Shown here: piece after piece, positions 9,209-18,292 of the stretch
Layout: the number at the start of each line of letters is the position of its first letter
How positions within the stretch are numbered: position 1 is the first letter of the stretch
Assembly (NCBI GenBank): GCA_965261645.1
Contig: CBDHDJ010000003.1
Location: forward strand, 1,240,001-1,304,000
Length of the DNA: 64,000 nt
Direction of reading: 5' to 3'
DNA from: CBDHDJ01 sp965261645
GTDB taxonomy: Bacteria > Pseudomonadota > Alphaproteobacteria > SHVV01
Translations under genes and position numbers: made by a program
The notes under the pieces: generated by a model
The model's database searches: none
What the model saw: only the letters and a program-made list of their open reading frames with translations
Told to the model about the DNA's origin: nothing

Positions 9209-10297
9209 GGCTTTGGTGCATGGAGCCGCGATGGTGTGATCGCCCATTCCCCGGTTGGTTAGCGGATCCTGATTGTGTTTGGTTTCGCCGCACGGATAGA
9301 GCGATTGAGTACGTCGATCTGCATGGCGATTTCGGTTTGTTGGGATTGGAATGTGCGCGCGGTGAGCTTGCCGCCGTTGAGCCTCTTGACGCGAGCCATG
9401 GCTGTTTCGCCAAGCGCTCTCAATCCGTAGCCCTGTCGTTTCTGCCAGTTCATCCTTCCCTTCGAGGCGATCTCCGCCGCATGGTGCTCCCGTTCCGATC
9501 CGCCATGAGGCGTGTCCGGGGGAGGAATGGATGTGGCGCGTGGCGGGATGATGATTTCAGGTGGTGAATTCGGTGGCCGAGCTTCTCGGATCGCTTTTGT
9601 CACGGGCTCCCCGTCATAGGCGCCGTCGGCAAACACGCGCCGGATCATCCCACCGGAACCGGCGAGCAGCGGTCCCGCCATCGTCGCATCGGCCGTGTCG
9701 TCACCGGTCAGTTCATGCGTCCGGATCTCGCTGCTGGCCGGGTCAACCGAGATATGCAGCTTGCGCCACGAGCGCCGCGTTTCACCGTGCTTGGCGCGAG
9801 CCCACTCGCCAGCGCCAAAGAATTTCAGGCCCGTGGAATCCAGCACGATATCCGTAGACCGCTTGTTCGTGCTGGTTTCCACAACGACATCCACCGTTCG
9901 CCGCCGCCGCGACAGCGTGGTGTGATCCGGCACCGGCAGATCGCACCCCATCAAGTCCACGAGGGAACGCACAAAGCCTTCCGTCTGGCGCAGCGGCAGT
10001 CTGAAGACCACCCCCAGCATCAGTGTCGTGGAAATCGCCAACTCTGAAAACTGCCGCTGGCCACCAGGAGTTCGCCGCTTGGCTGCGTCCCATTGCTCCA
10101 GGGCGCTCTCATCAATCCAGAAACGAATGTCGCCGCGCCGAACCAAACCACGGTCATAATCCGGCCAGTTCATGACCCGGTACTTGGCTCTGGGGATATG
10201 GTGGCGACGCGATGCGTGGAACTTGAAAGGCATGACAAACTCTCAAAGACGGAAGCGGAGCCAGATATACTAATCCTCAGGTCCATGCACCAAAGCC
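9209..10297 (-). mobile_element. IS5-family insertion sequence
   Basis: Perfect 17-bp inverted repeats, CGGCTTTGGTGCATGGA at 9208-9224 and its complement at 10282-10298, enclose one transposase gene. The GGCTTTG-T-GCAT start is characteristic of IS5-group ends. No unambiguous target duplication is seen, which fits with the missing 3' part of the DUF3047 gene (adjacent deletion). Confidence 0.85.
9259..10233 (-). CDS. IS5-family transposase (IS903-like)
   Basis: A DDE transposase of 324 aa. It shows PDYDRGLVRRGDIRFWID near the N-terminus, VLDSTGLKFFG (first catalytic Asp), FADGAYDGE (second Asp) and the C-terminal YGLRALGETAMARVKRL block with the catalytic Glu. It is full length with no visible defects. 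Confidence 0.92.
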   Translation of the reverse strand: MPFKFHASRRHHIPRAKYRVMNWPDYDRGLVRRGDIRFWIDESALEQWDAAKRRTPGGQRQFSELAISTTLMLGVVFRLPLRQTEGFVRSLVDLMGCDLPVPDHTTLSRRRRTVDVVVETSTNKRSTDIVLDSTGLKFFGAGEWARAKHGETRRSWRKLHISVDPASSEIRTHELTGDDTADATMAGPLLAGSGGMIRRVFADGAYDGEPVTKAIREARPPNSPPEIIIPPRATSIPPPDTPHGGSEREHHAAEIASKGRMNWQKRQGYGLRALGETAMARVKRLNGGKLTARTFQSQQTEIAMQIDVLNRSIRAAKPNTIRIR

Positions 10298-10322
10298 GCT
10301 CGGAACTGCATTTCACCGCGTA

Positions 10323-11317
10323 ATGCAAGCCTCTGCGCGCCCGGGCGCGTCTGCTGACGACGCGGAGATGGCCTGGAGATCTTCTGTAGCCGATGCCGCC
10401 GGTGCCGCTGCGAAGCATCGCCTTGATTTCCGGTTCGGCTCCGCAGAAAGGTGGCCGGGCTATTTTCTGGTACGCCAGCGGGCCCTGGCTTCGGCAGCTC
10501 AGATTCGGGCTAGAGGCCAAGCCCAAGCCGGCAATGGTGCGGAACGGAATGCTGCGAGGGCCGCAAGAGGAACCGAGCGACGCATCAAAACCCGTGATGG
10601 CCGGCTAGCGGGCCGTCCAGATTTCTTCAACGGAAATACAATAGTCGAATACAAGTCATCCCTGCCGGATCACAGTTGGCTGCGGGCGAGGGAAGTTCTC
10701 GACGGATATCGGCGTCAGCTCCGTCTGTACGCCGCAATTCTTGCAGATGTCGAAAACCGGTGGCCTGGCAACGCCCGGCAGTTGCGGCCTCTGGCCAGGT
10801 TATGGAAATCAGGATTGACCCGGAGGAATGCAAGGCGGAAGCCGAAGCAGCCCTGGAAGCACTGAGCGACGCAAACAGTGCGCTGCTCAAAGGGACGTCA
10901 CCGGAGACGCTCGCAAGACCAGATGCCGTATCCTGCGGGAGATGTCCTTTCCAGGCGGTTTGTCCCGCGTTCTGGAAATGGATCGAAAAAGACGGAATGG
11001 CAGACCAGTCCGTGGCGGCCGCTTTGAAAGTAGAAAGTATAGATGTCGCTTACGAGACCGACCTGTACACCGCCCATGTTACAGTGCTGGCTTCTTCTCG
11101 TCCGATGGAAAAGAATCAAGTGATTGTTCTGCGGCGCTCTGTACACGGTGATCTCTCTGACTCACCTAAAGGCACTAGATGGCGCATCGTGTCTGCGGCA
11201 GTCCGTGGCGGTTCGCGGCTTCGAGCCAATATCTCTACTGTCGTACATGCTGAGAAGAGTGTTCCTAAACTCGCAGTAGATTCCATCATGAATGATCCAC
11301 AAGTATCGCTTGCCTGA
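10323..11317 (+). pseudogene. PD-(D/E)XK nuclease with C-terminal Cys cluster, frameshifted
   Basis: Two overlapping frames together form one RecB/Cas4-like nuclease. The first (10323 to about 10795) carries GRPDFF and IVEYKSS, the D...ExK active site, then the helix QLRLYAAIL. The second (about 10790-11317) carries ASGQVMEIRIDP, then CGRCPFQAVC, which together with other cysteines resembles an Fe-S cluster site, and a beta-rich tail (VTVLASSRP, QVIVLRRS) like an OB fold. The frame changes within TTGCGGCCTCTGG near 10785-10795. The 5' end is uncertain because it abuts IS5. The gene next to it encodes a Vsr-like protein, which suggests a former defence or restriction locus. Confidence 0.7.
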
Positions 11318-11330
11318 TCGGTGCTGATGG

Positions 11331-11856
11331 ATGCCCGCGCACCTTCCGAACCTTCTACCACGAGCAAGACGCGAACCGCTGTCGCGCTCGCAGATGATGT
11401 CTCGGATTCGGTCGCGGGATACACGCCCAGAAGTCCAGGCGCGTGCAGCGGTGCATCACATGGGCCTAAGGTTTCGCAAGCATGTATCTGACCTTCCAGG
11501 AAAGCCCGATTTGGCAAACAAGAAAGCAAAATGGGCCATTTTCGTACATGGATGTTTTTGGCATTCTCATGACAATTGCGAGCTAGCCTCTTCACCAAAG
11601 ACAAATACAGAATACTGGGGAAAAAGCTGGAACGCAATCGACAGCGTGGCGAGTCTAAGATGTCTGAACTGCGTGGTCTGGGTATCGTGTCCTTGTGATC
11701 TGGGAGTGCGAGGTGCGAGACGGAAATAAAATGAGAAGGGTGCTCCAGTCATTTTCGCGACTTGCAGTTGACCCTGGCATTCCTGCGTTTCTAATAGTCC
11801 TAGTCTTTCCATTGGCGCCGATTGACCGGAACCCCGCTTGTGGAAGAAGCCGTTGA
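11331..11856 (+). pseudogene. vsr: Very-short-patch repair endonuclease (Vsr), two frameshifts
   Basis: Vsr nicks T:G mismatches arising at methylated cytosines and usually accompanies a C5-methyltransferase. MSRIRSRDTRPE, DLPGKPDLA (active-site Asp) and FVHGCFWHSH are present in frame 1. At GGGGAAAAAGC (about 11618) the conserved reading moves to a second frame (KLERNRQRG). Near 11690 it moves to a third (RVLVIWECEV). No DNA methyltransferase gene is seen alongside. Both shifts would have to be sequencing errors for the gene to work; decay is more likely. Confidence 0.8.
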
Positions 11857-11890
11857 TGACAAATGGATTTCGTGCCTCTAGTCTGGCGTA

Positions 11891-12727
11891 ATGTCGAACG
11901 GGGCTTGGACGAATGAAGAGAACGACCTGATCGTCGCGGACTACTTCGCGATGCTGGACGACGACATCTCGGGGCGGCCCTACAACAAGGCCGAGCACCG
12001 ACGTCGGCTGATACCTCGCCTGCAGGACCGTTCGGAAGCGTCTGTCGAGTTCAAGCGCCGGAACATCAGCGCGGTGCTCCAAGGTCTCGGGGAGGACTGG
12101 ATTCCGGGCTACAGGCCCGCCTTCAACTTCCAGATGGCGCTTGCCGAGGCCGTGGTGCGGTGGCTGGCGCTCGACCGTGCATGGGTGGAACGTATGCCGG
12201 TCGCCCAGCGCGCCACTGGCCTGCGCGACCCGGCGCAGCTTTGGGTCGGGCCGCCGCCGACGGTGCGAAATCAGCCGCCGCCGCAGGAGCTGGAACAGAT
12301 GCTGCACATCGCCCGCAAGTTCGATGTGGCAGGGCGGGACGAACGTAACCGCGCCCTCGGCCGCGCGGGCGAGAGGCTCGTGCTGAGCCGTGAGCGCGGC
12401 GTACTGGCGGGCGCAGGGCGGGAAGATTTGGCGCACAACGTGCGCTGGGTGTCGGAGGAGGATGGCGACGGCGCGGGCTACGACATCGCCAGCTTCGCGC
12501 CTGACGGGCAGCCTCGGCTCATCGAGGTGAAGACCACGAACGGATGGGAGCGCACACCTTTCCACATCTCGCGGAACGAGCTGGCGGTGGCTGACCACAG
12601 GCGCGCTGATTGGCATCTGTTCCGGCTTTGGAATTTCTCGCGAGAACCGAAGGCGTTCGAACTGCAGCCTCCGCTCGATCCGCATGTTTTGCTCACGCCT
12701 ACGAGCTTTCAGGCGAGCTTCCGTTAA
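11891..12727 (+). CDS. DUF3883 domain-containing protein, putative nuclease
   Basis: A 278-aa protein. The C-terminal DUF3883 domain carries the PD-(D/E)XK-like pattern GYDIASF followed by RLIEVKTTNG (Asp, then E-x-K). The N-terminal part (TNEENDLIVADYFAML, FKRRNISAVL) resembles the helical segment found with DUF3883 in restriction and defence loci. Cytoplasmic; no signal peptide. Neighbours are nuclease and Vsr remnants. The family is associated with restriction-type functions; its substrate is not known to me. Confidence 0.8.
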   Translation: MSNGAWTNEENDLIVADYFAMLDDDISGRPYNKAEHRRRLIPRLQDRSEASVEFKRRNISAVLQGLGEDWIPGYRPAFNFQMALAEAVVRWLALDRAWVERMPVAQRATGLRDPAQLWVGPPPTVRNQPPPQELEQMLHIARKFDVAGRDERNRALGRAGERLVLSRERGVLAGAGREDLAHNVRWVSEEDGDGAGYDIASFAPDGQPRLIEVKTTNGWERTPFHISRNELAVADHRRADWHLFRLWNFSREPKAFELQPPLDPHVLLTPTSFQASFR

Positions 12728-12974
12728 GGGGGCGACGGGCGCGCGAACTGGTGAAGCTGCTGCCGGCCCCGAACGATATCGAACCGTCGCCGTCGGGCCG
12801 GATCGAGATTGCGTAGATGGGCGACTGGCGGGATATTGTCGACCGAGAGGTGAACGCGGCGTCGCTTGTGCGGATCCTTGGTGTCTTGGAGCGTCAATGA
12901 CTCCGGTGCCTAATTGCGACAACCTCATCCCGCCCCTGTTGACAGAAGGGTACCCTGTCTACTTTGTCGACTCA
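12728..12974. other. Short gene-free gap with peptide debris
   Basis: In one frame the region encodes a short tail reading LPAPNDIEPSPSGRIEIA before a TAG. Then comes a 27-codon open frame starting MGDWRDIVDREVN. Both look like remnants of larger genes. I cannot assign either. Confidence 0.35.
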
Positions 12975-13979
12975 CTAGGAAGACAGGGGAAATCCGGAAA
13001 GAGGTCCATTGCCCGACGGCGGCACGGGGAAAAGATGCTCGTACAGAAAGCGGCCCAATAGGAGCCCCCAACTTATGAGGTCTACTGGTAACTCGTCCTT
13101 ATCCTGTTGGGGCGCATACCGAAAGTACTGGCTAATATCGTGGGGGGCTTCAATCGGCCTGACACTATCCAGTGCCTCTTGGAACCAACCTTGGTGCAGT
13201 TGCTTTACGGTCTTTCCTGGATCGTTTTCGTTCACAAAGGCCGTGTAGTTGCTCTCTCTTATTCTCTTCGCCATCTGGTCCCAATCCGCTTGCTGTTTCG
13301 CATCGGGAGAGGATTGCGGTTGTGAGACTCTGCGACCCATGAGTATCTTGATGTCGGTCTCTACCTGGGTCCTGAATGCCAAATAGTCTATGGCGAATAC
13401 CTTGGACTCCGCAGCGATTTCGTCTTGGAGTGGATCAGGCAGAGCTTCGTATAGCTTGGCAACGTCGTGTCCCGCCGCGAACTTGAAGCAACAGGTCTCT
13501 CGAAAGGCTGCATGAGTCATAATGGCCTTCAGGCCCAACTCTACCGCCTGGATGACGTTCGTCATCCTTACCCTTTCCCGATCTAGATGGTTGTCCTGTG
13601 CAAATCCCCAGACCTTCTCCATTTGCATGGAGTTGTAGAAGGCAAATATGTCGCGGGGCCAAGGGTACTGCGTGCCAGGGGCACTGGTTAGCAACTGTAG
13701 GGTTTCTTGCATTCTGTATGCCTGTCCAACAGCTGACATCGAAGAGTGATCCAGAAGTTTTCCACACATATAGTAGACGTTGCCTCGTCTCCAATAATTA
13801 TGGCGTTCAGCTGCGAATTCCCCTGTCAGAAATACAGGTTCTGACAGCACAAAGTGTCTGGATCGACCGGTCACTTTTTCCTCTATGCAATTGAAGGAGT
13901 ACGGCAACCTGGTTCTCAGGTACTCTATCCAAGAGTCCTCAATTGGCAAATCGCCGTAGCTCGGAGTTGTATTAGTCAT
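12975..13979 (-). CDS. HEPN-like protein of unknown function
   Basis: Not a family I can name with certainty. A central segment, AVELGLKAIM then GHDVAKLYEALPD (about residues 150-185), resembles HEPN domains, which have E-L-x-LKA and GHDL..L motifs. No clear R-x4-6-H ribonuclease motif is seen, so catalysis is doubtful. The C-terminus is rich in aromatic and acidic residues, and no membrane segment is present. GC content and codon use look lower than in the neighbours, hinting at transfer. Start at 13979 chosen; an ATG three codons upstream also exists. Its position beside DUF3883 and nuclease remnants suggests a defence-related role (inference). Confidence 0.5.
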   Translation of the reverse strand: MTNTTPSYGDLPIEDSWIEYLRTRLPYSFNCIEEKVTGRSRHFVLSEPVFLTGEFAAERHNYWRRGNVYYMCGKLLDHSSMSAVGQAYRMQETLQLLTSAPGTQYPWPRDIFAFYNSMQMEKVWGFAQDNHLDRERVRMTNVIQAVELGLKAIMTHAAFRETCCFKFAAGHDVAKLYEALPDPLQDEIAAESKVFAIDYLAFRTQVETDIKILMGRRVSQPQSSPDAKQQADWDQMAKRIRESNYTAFVNENDPGKTVKQLHQGWFQEALDSVRPIEAPHDISQYFRYAPQQDKDELPVDLISWGLLLGRFLYEHLFPVPPSGNGPLSGFPLSS

Positions 13980-14027
13980 ATCCTGCACCTACATCTGGAT
14001 GGGAGTATGGGGATTTGAATATCGGGT

Positions 14028-14116
14028 GTTATTCGGCGCGCAAATTTGACCCCCAGAATCAAGAGATCTCAAAGGGTTAGCGTGCCGGTCGGCGTCGAAC
14101 CTGCGCGCCGAATAAC
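14028..14116. repeat. 89-bp element with perfect 15-bp terminal inverted repeats
   Basis: GTTATTCGGCGCGCA at 14028-14042 is the exact complement of TGCGCGCCGAATAAC at 14102-14116. It lies just upstream of the HEPN-like gene and contains no ORF. It could be a tiny non-autonomous element, fused IS ends or a regulatory hairpin. Confidence 0.7.
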
Positions 14117-14256
14117 AAATTAGCAGCCTGAGACCGTTTGAATGTAGGTTCTACAAGTCTTGTCTAGTTAGTCTGATGGTATGGACGCCCCCTTTTCGGC
14201 GTCGAGTGCGCCAGAATGGAGTTTGGTTTGAACTCCAGACAGAGGGAGCGTCCACG

Positions 14257-14559
14257 ATGGATATTACAACAATCGGTTTTGATCTGGCAAAGACGGTGTT
14301 CCAGGTTCACGGTGCTGATGGTGAGGGGCGAGCGGTACTACGGCGGAAGCTGCGCCGCGGGAAGGTGTTGGCGTTCTTCGCCGGATTGCCATCATGTCTT
14401 GTCGGCATGGAGGCCTGCGCCTCTGCGCACTATTGGGCTCGGGAGCTGCAGGCACTCGGGCACAAAGTGCGGCTGATCCCGCCTCAATACGTACGTCCCT
14501 TCGTCAAGACGAACAAGAACGACGCGGCGGATGCGGAAGCGATCTGCGAGGCGGTGTGA
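14257..14559 (+). pseudogene. IS110/IS1111-family transposase, N-terminal fragment
   Basis: The DEDD (RuvC-like) N-terminal domain of an IS110-type recombinase. It shows IGFDLAKTVFQVHG (first Asp), VGMEACASAHYWAREL (Glu) and KTNKNDAADAEAICEAV (the DD pair). The rest is lost where an IS3 element begins (about 14554). An upstream subterminal motif TGGACGCCCCC (from 14182) matches the end of the IS1111-type element at 62235-63683, so the remnant is of the same group. Confidence 0.88.
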
Positions 14560-14616
14560 CGTTGCTCCCGGATCCCGGACCAGGCGGTAAATTAACTACC
14601 GACCTGGAGGGACGAG

Positions 14617-14916
14617 ATGACAAAGCAGACGAGGCGACGATTTTCGCCGGAATACAAGGAACAGTCGGTTGCCCGGCTGTCGGAGCCGGGTGCGACGCAT
14701 AGCAGTGTGGCGGCCGAGCTCGGCGTCACGCCAACGCAGCTGAAGACCTGGCGGCTCGAGCTTGAGGCCGCGGGCTCGGCCGCGGCGACCGCGGCGCAGA
14801 AAGCCGAGGCCGCTGAACTGGTGCAGCTTCGCCGGGATAACAAGCGGCTGATGTAGGAGGTTGAGGTTCTACGCAAAGCCTCGGCTTTTTTCGCTCAATG
14901 GGCGGTGAAGACATGA
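14617..14916 (+). pseudogene. IS3-family OrfA with an internal amber codon
   Basis: A Tnp-1 HTH protein: RRFSPEYKEQSV, GVTPTQLKTWR, then RRDNKRLM and TAG at 14854-14856. Reading through the amber codon gives EVEVLRKASAFFA, the expected continuation. The frame then ends at a TGA (14914-14916) that overlaps the orfB ATG at 14913 as ATGA. The family normally has a polar residue here, so this is a point nonsense mutation (or sequencing error). Confidence 0.82.
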
Positions 14917-15783
14917 AGACGAAGCACGCTTTCATCGCCGCCCATGCTTCAGAGCACGCCACCCGGTTCATGTGCCGGGTCCTGGGGGTGGCTAACAGCT
15001 GGTTCCACGCCCGGCGGCGTGCGGCCCCAAAGAGAGCTGAACGCGCTGCCCGGCGCGACAGGGTCGGGTCAGAGATCCGGGAGATCTTCGAGCAGAGCAA
15101 GAGGTGCTACGGCGCGCCTCGGATCCATGCCGAGTTGAAGGTCCGCGGCTTTCGCATCTCGAAGCGCACGGTCGCCAAGCTCATGCGAGAGAACGGCATT
15201 CGTCCACCGCGAGGCAGGCGGCAGGTGCCGATCACCACCGACAGCCGCCACTCCCATGCGATCGCGCCCAATCTGCTCGACCGCAACTTCAAAGCCGCTA
15301 CGCCCGATGCGGTCTGGCTCGCTGACATCTCCTACATCCCGACCGACGAAGGCTGGCTCTACCTCGCCGCCGTCAAGGATCTGGCCACAATGGAGATCGT
15401 CGGCTGGTCGATGTCCGAGCGGCTGAAGAGCGTCCTGTGCGAGGATGCGCTGAAGATGGCAATCCGCTACCGCCGGTTGCCCATGGGGCTGATCCACCAT
15501 TCCGACCGCGGTGTGCAATATGCCTGCGGTGACTACCGCAAACTGCTCCGCCTCCATGGCATCAAGGCCTCCATGAGCCGCAAGGGGAATTGCCTCGACA
15601 ACGCCCCTATGGAGAGCTTCTTTGGGTCGCTCAAGACCGAACTCGTGCACCGTACCCGGTTTTCTACCCGGCGCGAGGCCAGGGCTGCGCTATTCGAGTA
15701 CATCGAGATCTTCTATAACCAACGACGGCGCCACTCGAGCATCGCCTACCGGACGCCGGCACAGGCCAGGAGGGATATGACCA
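14913..15783 (+). CDS. IS3-family OrfB transposase
   Basis: A DDE integrase core with an N-terminal HTH_21 region. CYGAPRIHAELK is followed by WLADISYIPT (first Asp), LIHHSDRGVQYA (second Asp), MSRKGNCLDNAPMESFFGSLKTE (Glu) and YNQRRRHSSIAYRTPAQA. These are all the family landmarks. The start at 14913 overlaps the orfA stop. The open frame actually continues to 16109, past the conserved C-terminus, so the end given is where family similarity stops. Confidence 0.88.
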
Positions 15784-15800
15784 TCGCTTCCGTAATGGGG

Positions 15801-16246
15801 CGTTCGCCGTCAAGCACCTTTTTCCCACGAGCGATCACCGCGACACGATCCTTCGTTCGCGAAGCCTCGGCGCCTGCGGCAAGTTGTATCCTCTCAGGCG
15901 TGGTTCAGGAGTTCCCGGGGCCATCACGGCTCCGGCTCAGGGTTGGGCTATTGCAACACCCCTCTGGTCTTGAGAAGGAACCACGATCCGGATGTGTCCG
16001 TCGCCAGGCTCTCGCTTCCGTCCGTGGTCAGCGCAATGGCTGCCAACTTCATGCCTGGTCCAAAACGATTCCCGAGTGCCAATCTCAGGCGCGTGCTCGA
16101 ACGCGATAGAACGGTTCGGCCAACAAGCGATGATACGCGCATCATCGGGAACCGCGTCCCGGCGAGGGGACACCGGTGGATCGCCCACCTTCAAGCGCGG
16201 CTCCTTCCTCCTCTCCTTGCTAACTGCCGATGGGATACAGCCCCGC
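15801..16246. other. Gene-free stretch between IS3 and IS110
   Basis: Several short open frames on both strands, none with recognisable motifs. It probably includes the unresolved IS3 right end and IS110 flank. Confidence 0.35.
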
Positions 16247-17287
16247 CTAAGCCGTCTGAAGCGCCATCGCCTCTTCGCGCGTGAACCGGAACTCGGTGCC
16301 ATCCCGCCACATCCGGTGCAACACCACGCCGATGCGCCGGGCCAGGGCGACCGTCGCGCGCTTCTTGCCCCGGAGCTTCGTCAGACGCTGCGCCCAGGCC
16401 TTCAGCCAATTCGGCCCCGTGTGGTTCAGCATCACCGTGGCGGCCTGATAGAGCGCTGCGCGTAGACCTGCATCGCCAGCCTTGGTGATCCGGCCGACAA
16501 TATCCCGTTCGCCGGATTGATCCCGTCCCGGCGTCAGCCCCACCCATGGGCCGACATCCTTCGATCTCCGGAACCGCTCCGGATCGTCAATCGCGGACGT
16601 GAAGGTCAGAGCTATGACATGGCCGACCCCCGGCATGGTCATCAGCAGCCGGCACGCCCGGTCCTGCCTGGCCAGATTACGGACCAGCTTCTCCAGGCCG
16701 GCCAGCTCGCGGCGCAGGTCCGCCCGCGCGCGCAGGATCGGTTCGGCCGCGGCTTCCAGCATCGCGTTGCCAGCGATCAATTCCCGGACACGGGCCTCGT
16801 AGCGACCCTTCGAGATCCGACCGAGCTTCAGGCCGAAGTTGCGCAAGATGCCGCGCAGCGACAGCTCCATATTGATGAGCGCGTCCTGCACGGACTTGCG
16901 CGAGGTCAGCAGCGCTCGCATCTCCTGCGACGACACCGATTTGCAGTGTACCGGCCGGAACCAGCCCATCTGCAGCAGCCGTGCGATGCCTTCGGCATCC
17001 CGGCGATCCGTCTTGATCGGCATCGCCTTCAGCGCACCCTTTAACTGCCGGGTCTCCATCAGCACGGTTTCGAAGCCGGCGTCAGTCAGCCCCTTGTGCA
17101 ACCAGTTGGACAGGGGACCGGCTTCGAGGCCGATCGCGGCGATCCCGTGCGGCAGCTCGCGCATGAACGCAACCAGCGATTCAGGTGCGCTGGCGACCCG
17201 CGCCTCCGTCACGATCTTGCCCTTATCGCCGAGAACGCAGATTGCCGTGCTTGCCAGCGATACATCCAGCCCGATATAGACATCCAT
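16247..17287 (-). CDS. IS110-family transposase
   Basis: A DEDD recombinase guided by an element-encoded bridge RNA (known for IS110). The N-terminal RuvC-like domain has YIGLDVSLAST, GLEAGPLSNWL and KTDRRDAEGIARLL. The C-terminal Transposase_20 domain has MPGVGHVIALTF, then FRRSKDVGPWVGLTPGRDQSGE, with the catalytic Ser region near residue 260. The start at 17287 (MDVYIGLD) fits the family; the frame is open 20 codons upstream, but without similarity. Intact. Confidence 0.93.
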   Translation of the reverse strand: MDVYIGLDVSLASTAICVLGDKGKIVTEARVASAPESLVAFMRELPHGIAAIGLEAGPLSNWLHKGLTDAGFETVLMETRQLKGALKAMPIKTDRRDAEGIARLLQMGWFRPVHCKSVSSQEMRALLTSRKSVQDALINMELSLRGILRNFGLKLGRISKGRYEARVRELIAGNAMLEAAAEPILRARADLRRELAGLEKLVRNLARQDRACRLLMTMPGVGHVIALTFTSAIDDPERFRRSKDVGPWVGLTPGRDQSGERDIVGRITKAGDAGLRAALYQAATVMLNHTGPNWLKAWAQRLTKLRGKKRATVALARRIGVVLHRMWRDGTEFRFTREEAMALQTA

Positions 17288-17486
17288 GTCGTTGCCCTTT
17301 CCTTTCGAGGAATTGGGGCGCGCCTTTCGGCAAGACCCCGTGAACACGCCGCGCGTCTAAGGGCAACGACACCAGAATCTCCGTCATCGCTACAAGCTCC
17401 GACGGTGCCGGATAACACCGAGCCCCATTACGGCATCTCATGCCGCATAGGTGAAGAAACACCTGGTCCGGAATTTGGGGTCAACG
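17288..17486 (-). ncRNA. Candidate IS110 bridge RNA region
   Basis: In the IS110 group the bridge RNA that pairs with target and donor DNA is transcribed from the non-coding end upstream of the transposase gene. This interval is that end. I have not folded it, and the exact RNA limits are unknown. The call rests on position only. Confidence 0.3.
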
Positions 17487-17915
17487 TCACATGTTCGCCG
17501 TGGCGGGCGTATGGCGCAGCTTGTAATGCAACGCCGTAACATGCTCGCGCCCGACCGCCGCGGCCGGCAGCTTGCCGAACTCGGGCAGGAGGTGCTTGCC
17601 AACCAGCTGGCGGTGCGTCCTCGCCGTGGACGGCTTGCAGCGAACCAAAACATGTTCATCCAGATATCGAACCGCGAGTTCGGCCACCGTCGGGCCGCCC
17701 GCCAACTTCGCCGGCAACGGCTCGGGAACGGGTTCCTCTCCCGCCTTGATGCGGTTGATGATTAGCGCCGCCCGGCGGCGCGCCTGATCAGCGGAGATGA
17801 CCCCGTGCCGTCCCACCGTGACACGCTTCTGGCCGTCCGGACCCCGGCTTTGCACCACGTAATACCGGCTGCCCGACGGATAGGCCCCCACCCCGAAGCC
17901 GGTGATATCATGATG
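17487..17915 (-). pseudogene. Tyrosine recombinase (phage-type integrase), N-terminal fragment
   Basis: An arm-binding domain (DUF4102-like: TGFGVGAYPSG, YYVVQSRGPDG, GRHGVISADQARRRA) plus the start of a core-binding domain (GKHLLPEFGKL). The catalytic domain is missing, cut off by the IS110 element. No proper start codon is seen; the frame simply opens near 17915. It is closely related to the second recombinase at 24759-25989. Confidence 0.8.
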
Positions 17916-18117
17916 TATAAATTCTTCCGCATCGCCACGGCTGCGCAGAGATGCGCAGGGGTGCGATAAAGTAGCGGTTTGCCTAGCTTTCTAGAAGGTT
18001 TCAGCTGCCCTTTCCCGCTTGCGCCTCCGCCAGGGACGCGCCATGATGCGCCCCGGTTTGAGGGTGGTCGCTTGCATGGTGCTTACGGATCGTCCGGGCG
18101 GCAGAACGAGGATACGC

Positions 18118-18243
18118 GTAATCCTTCCGTTCTCAGGTGATGGAGATTTCAGCGATTGAGTGTCCGCTTCCAGTCTCGCCTGAGTGGCCGCAGCCAGATG
18201 TCCCTCCTGGGCTCGGCCCGCTTCATGTGCGTGTCGTAGCGCC
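18118..18243 (+). repeat. Left terminal inverted repeat of the IS66-like transposon
   Basis: An inverted copy of 23432-23557 with four mismatches in about 126 bp. Translated on the minus strand it gives the last 31 residues of the DruA-like protein almost unchanged (motif YDTHMKRAEP, then DIWLRPLRRDW). The terminal repeat is therefore coding sequence at one end of the element and non-coding at the other. Confidence 0.9.
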
Positions 18244-18292
18244 GTGCAAAACCCTCTGGTAACGCCGCCCGCGATTCGTTATCGTCACGTCC

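Larger units (their letters stand above)
14554..15800 (+). mobile_element. IS3-family insertion sequence inserted in IS1111
   Basis: It contains orfA and orfB. The left boundary is taken where the IS1111 reading frame ends. The right end is not determined precisely, because the orfB frame runs on beyond the expected C-terminus (YRTPAQARRDM at about 15780) into unrelated sequence. Confidence 0.6.
16230..17486 (-). mobile_element. IS110-family insertion sequence (approximate limits)
   Basis: One transposase gene plus about 200 bp of upstream non-coding sequence, inserted against an integrase gene remnant. IS110 elements lack terminal inverted repeats and target duplications, so the limits are estimated from where the integrase frame resumes. 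Confidence 0.55.
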
